DNA from: Aquifex sp.
Lineage (GTDB): Bacteria; Aquificota; Aquificia; Aquificales; Aquificaceae
NCBI GenBank assembly: GCA_015487405.1
Contig: WFPV01000210.1
Location: 1 to 7,479 of the forward strand
Length of the DNA stretch: 7,479 nucleotides
Direction of reading: 5' to 3'
Shown: positions 5,255 through 7,479 of the stretch, one piece after another
Layout of the letters: the number at the start of each line of letters is the position of its first letter
Numbering within the stretch: the stretch's first letter is position 1
Notes under the pieces: model-generated
Database searches by the model: none
The model's input: the letters and a program-made list of their open reading frames with translations, nothing else
What the model was told of the DNA's origin: nothing
Made by a program: the position numbers and the translations under genes

Positions 5255-6209
5255 GCTCCAATATCTGCATTATGGTATTGGTAAGTTTTTCCGGGTCGTG
5301 CCTAACAAAGTCCTGGTTATTTCCTATAAGGTCTTCCGCGTAAACCTTTACACCCTCTTTCGCTATCTTGGAAACGTCGGGAATCACCGGTTCCTGGTTC
5401 TGTTCCAAATACTTTCTTAAGAGCTCGTCGGAAGGCATCTTGGTATTCACGATTACCGCATCCACTTTATCTATTCCTGAAAACTCTAAGAAGGTTTTGA
5501 GGTGGTCGTAAGCGGTAAAGCCGTCCGTTTCTCCCGGCTGCGTCATAGCGTTAACGACGTAAATCTTAAAGGCTTTCGAGCTGTTTATTGCTTCTCTAAT
5601 TTCTGGAACTAAGAAGTTGGGAATTATGCTCGTAAAGAGACTTCCGGGACCTATCACTATAACGTCCGCCTCTTTTATTCTCTTTAAGGCGTCTTTGGGA
5701 GCTTTGGGATTTTGGGGCTCAAGCCATATCTTTTTAATTTTGTGTCCCTTCTTGCCGTATTCTGTTATCTCCTCCTCCCCGTGAATTACCTTCCCGTTAT
5801 CAAACTCAGCAACGAGGTTTACACTCTCGTCCGTTGAGGGAATTATCTCACCCTTGGTATTCAAAATCTTAGAAGCAAGTCTAACGGCGTCTAAGAAACT
5901 CCCGGTAATATCCGTGAGTGCAGTTATGAAAAGGTTTCCGAAGGCGTGTCCTTCCAATCCGTCTCCTTTGAATCTATACTGAAAGAGTTTTTGCAGAATC
6001 TCCTCCGCGCCGGAGAGTGCAACTATACAGTTTCTTATATCTCCCGGTGCGGGAATGTGATAAATCTTTCTGAGCCTTCCCGTGCTCCCCCCGCTGTCCG
6101 CAACCGTGACTATGGCGGATAAGCTCTTTATTGAGCTCCCCACCTCCTTCTTAAGTCCTCTTAAAAGGGAGGAAAGTCCAGTTCCTCCTCCAACAGCTAC
6201 AAACTTCAT
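5232..6209 (-). CDS. yvcK: YvcK/CofD-like gluconeogenesis factor (UPF0052)
   Basis: This 325-residue protein has the full-length set of YvcK/CofD-like family motifs: GGGTGLSSLLRGLK (7-20), TVADSGGSTGRLR (35-47), PAPGDIRNCIVALS (53-66), GHAFGNLFITAL (87-98), GPGSLFTSIIPN (187-198) and NAMTQPGETDGF (220-231). In Bacillus and Mycobacterium, YvcK homologues bind UDP-sugars and are needed for growth on gluconeogenic carbon and for cell-wall synthesis. The true F420 enzyme CofD is a relative; the N-terminal and central motifs here match the YvcK branch better. In a chemolithoautotroph, where all sugar comes from gluconeogenesis, such a factor would act all the time (inference). The ATG at 6207-6209 has GAGGTG five bases upstream, and the preceding lipoprotein gene stops only 2 bases before it. 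It overlaps nadB by 23 bases. Confidence 0.9.
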   Translation of the reverse strand: MKFVAVGGGTGLSSLLRGLKKEVGSSIKSLSAIVTVADSGGSTGRLRKIYHIPAPGDIRNCIVALSGAEEILQKLFQYRFKGDGLEGHAFGNLFITALTDITGSFLDAVRLASKILNTKGEIIPSTDESVNLVAEFDNGKVIHGEEEITEYGKKGHKIKKIWLEPQNPKAPKDALKRIKEADVIVIGPGSLFTSIIPNFLVPEIREAINSSKAFKIYVVNAMTQPGETDGFTAYDHLKTFLEFSGIDKVDAVIVNTKMPSDELLRKYLEQNQEPVIPDVSKIAKEGVKVYAEDLIGNNQDFVRHDPEKLTNTIMQILEHEILHKV

Positions 6210-6211
6210 AT

Positions 6212-6733
6212 TTACACCTCTCTCCCTTCAATAATTAGCTTAGCTTTTAAATTATTAATTTTTATTACTATATCTCTAAAATACCCTTCATTGGTTCTCT
6301 TTCCGTAAATTAGAGAAAAATCCTTGTATCTAACACGCTTTAGCGTTCCCCTTTCAAAGAAGAGCTCTTTGCCGTCTTGAGACTCAAGGATAATCTCTCC
6401 GTTGCAACGCTTCACTCTGTAGTCATCGGGAAAGTATCCGTATATGATTTCTGAAGGCTTTACGGGAAGCTCAAAACAGGTTCCCTCATAACAGAAGACG
6501 TCCGTGCTTACGCTAACACCTCCGTATCCGACCTTTACCTCTTCCGTTTCTCCTTGCTTTTTAATAAGAATGGGAATCCTCAAGAAGTTCACCTTCAGGT
6601 ATCCGTAATATACCCCGTCTTTCGGTTCTTTAAAGGCTTTTTTTAGAACTTCTTCAGGTTTCGGACATACCTTCGGTGCACAGGAGTAAATGAGGAAGAA
6701 CAGGAATAACAACAAGGAAGCTTTAGCCTTCAT
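6212..6733 (-). CDS. Small lipoprotein, LolA/LolB- or DUF4292-like fold suspected
   Basis: The 173-residue protein starts with a short lipoprotein signal (MKAKASLLLFLFFLIYSC). The predicted lipidated cysteine is C18, followed by AP; Tyr at -2 is atypical but Ile at -3 and Ser at -1 fit. With no Asp after the cysteine, outer-membrane sorting would be expected by the E. coli rule. The mature part alternates short hydrophobic strands and charged turns (GVYYGYLKVNFLRIPILIKK; ELFFERGTLKRVRY; YFRDIVIKINNLKAKLIIEG), reminiscent of LolA/LolB/DUF4292 lipoproteins, but there is no diagnostic motif. C81 and C86 (FCYEGTCFE), together with C23 and C110, could form disulfides. The gene overlaps the end of hisD by 11 bases and is followed 2 bases later by the yvcK-like gene, so it belongs to the same operon. 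Function unknown. Confidence 0.75.
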   Translation of the reverse strand: MKAKASLLLFLFFLIYSCAPKVCPKPEEVLKKAFKEPKDGVYYGYLKVNFLRIPILIKKQGETEEVKVGYGGVSVSTDVFCYEGTCFELPVKPSEIIYGYFPDDYRVKRCNGEIILESQDGKELFFERGTLKRVRYKDFSLIYGKRTNEGYFRDIVIKINNLKAKLIIEGREV

Positions 6734-7479
6734 CCTTCCTTACCTTTACGGCGAGCGCGTGGGCGGTCAAGCCTTCGGCGTTAGCGAGCACCTCTGCGTA
6801 ATTAGCCACCCTTTCAAATCCTTCCTTAGCTACGTATATAACGGAGGAACGCTTTATAAAGTCATACACGCCGAGCGGTGAGAAGAAGCGTGCGGTTCTT
6901 CCCGTAGGAAGTGTGTGGTTCGGTCCGAGGAGATAGTCCCCTAAAGGCTCCGTAGAATAAGCTCCTAAGAATATAGCTCCCGCGTGTTTTAGTTCCGGAA
7001 GAAGAGCCATAGGCTCTTTAGTCATCACCTCAAGGTGCTCTGGAGCTATGTAGTTGGCAACCTCACAGGCGTGGAATAGGTCCTTGACGAGGAAAGCGGT
7101 TCCGAACTTTTCTATAGAGCGCTCTGCTATCTCTTTCCTTTCTAAGGAGCTGAGTAACTCTTTAACAGCCTTTACAACTTCTTCGGCGAGTTTTTCCGAA
7201 GGTGTTATTAGAATGGCTGCAGCGAGCTCATCGTGCTCAGCCTGAGAAAGAAGGTCTGCCGCTACCCACTTGGGATTTGCGCTCTCGTCCGCTATAACGA
7301 GAACCTCCGAAGGTCCCGCTATCATGTCTATATCGACAGCTCCGAAAACGAGCTTTTTTGCAAGAGCCACGTAAATGTTTCCGGGACCTACGATTTTATC
7401 CACCTTAGGGATTGTTTCCGTTCCGTAGGCGAGAGCCGCAACTGCTTGGGCTCCACCTATCTGGAAGACTCTATTTACC
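6723..7479 (-). CDS. hisD: Histidinol dehydrogenase, N-terminal part outside the window
   Basis: The frame is open from the right edge to the TAA at 6723-6725, giving 251 visible residues, roughly the C-terminal 60% of a protein that is usually about 430 residues. HisD oxidises L-histidinol in two NAD-dependent steps to L-histidine, the last reactions of histidine synthesis. Visible motifs are GGAQAVAALAYGTETIPKV (visible 8-26), VDKIVGPGNIYVALAKK, IDMIAGPSEVLVIAD, the zinc ligands Q79 and H82 in LLSQAEHDE, the catalytic Glu-His pair E147-H148 in APEHLEV, zinc ligand D181 in EPLGDYLLGPNHTLPTG, and the final zinc histidine H240 in GLTAHALAVKVR. All key residues in the visible part are present, so the enzyme looks functional. 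The GTG at 7401-7403 is an internal valine, not the start. The 3' end overlaps the lipoprotein gene by 11 bases. Confidence 0.95.
   Translation of the reverse strand, partial: VNRVFQIGGAQAVAALAYGTETIPKVDKIVGPGNIYVALAKKLVFGAVDIDMIAGPSEVLVIADESANPKWVAADLLSQAEHDELAAAILITPSEKLAEEVVKAVKELLSSLERKEIAERSIEKFGTAFLVKDLFHACEVANYIAPEHLEVMTKEPMALLPELKHAGAIFLGAYSTEPLGDYLLGPNHTLPTGRTARFFSPLGVYDFIKRSSVIYVAKEGFERVANYAEVLANAEGLTAHALAVKVRKDEG

Noticed and set aside
6723..7403. HisD starting at the GTG at 7401-7403
   Set aside because: The frame continues open to the right edge and encodes the conserved GGAQAVAALAYG block upstream, so this GTG is an internal valine and the gene is cut by the window edge.

Overview
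The window looks like chromosomal DNA from a member of the Aquificaceae, close to Aquifex. I base this on the style of the proteins (Lys/Glu/Ile-rich, few Gln), on heavy use of AGA/AGG and ATA codons, on tight gene overlap, and on the close resemblance of the aminotransferase, NadB and HisD to the Aquifex proteins as I remember them. No search was run, so the genus is an inference.

Layout. On the minus strand at the left, a probable LL-diaminopimelate aminotransferase gene (dapL, 458-1621) is followed downstream by a JAMM/MPN+ metalloprotease gene (1-415) that runs off the left edge. A 95-bp intergenic stretch (1622-1716) separates dapL from a rightward, very AT-rich pair of overlapping genes (1717-3286). 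The first encodes an ImmA/IrrE-type (DUF955/COG2856) zinc metallopeptidase. The second encodes a PIN-domain protein, probably an RNase toxin. A third rightward gene (3309-3725), with ordinary base composition, encodes a small membrane protein with a heptad-repeat coiled coil. It ends tail to tail with nadB, sharing 4 bases.

From the right edge, a tightly packed minus-strand operon runs hisD (partial, enters from the right edge, ends at 6723), a small lipoprotein (6212-6733), a YvcK/CofD-like gluconeogenesis factor (5232-6209) and nadB (3722-5254). Each junction overlaps or is separated by 2 bases, so co-transcription and translational coupling are likely. The operon mixes histidine synthesis, NAD synthesis, an envelope protein and a carbon/cell-wall regulator.

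The most interesting part is the ImmA/IrrE-PIN pair. It is clearly richer in A+T than its surroundings and has the architecture of a toxin-antitoxin or stress module. A 14-bp direct repeat brackets it (1676-1689 and 3284-3297), and the second copy supplies the PIN gene's stop codon. A perfect 12-bp palindrome lies upstream in the divergent promoter region. Together these suggest a small horizontally acquired module inserted between dapL and the membrane-protein gene. I see no tRNA, rRNA, CRISPR array, IS element or prophage, and no gene-free stretch longer than 300 bases.
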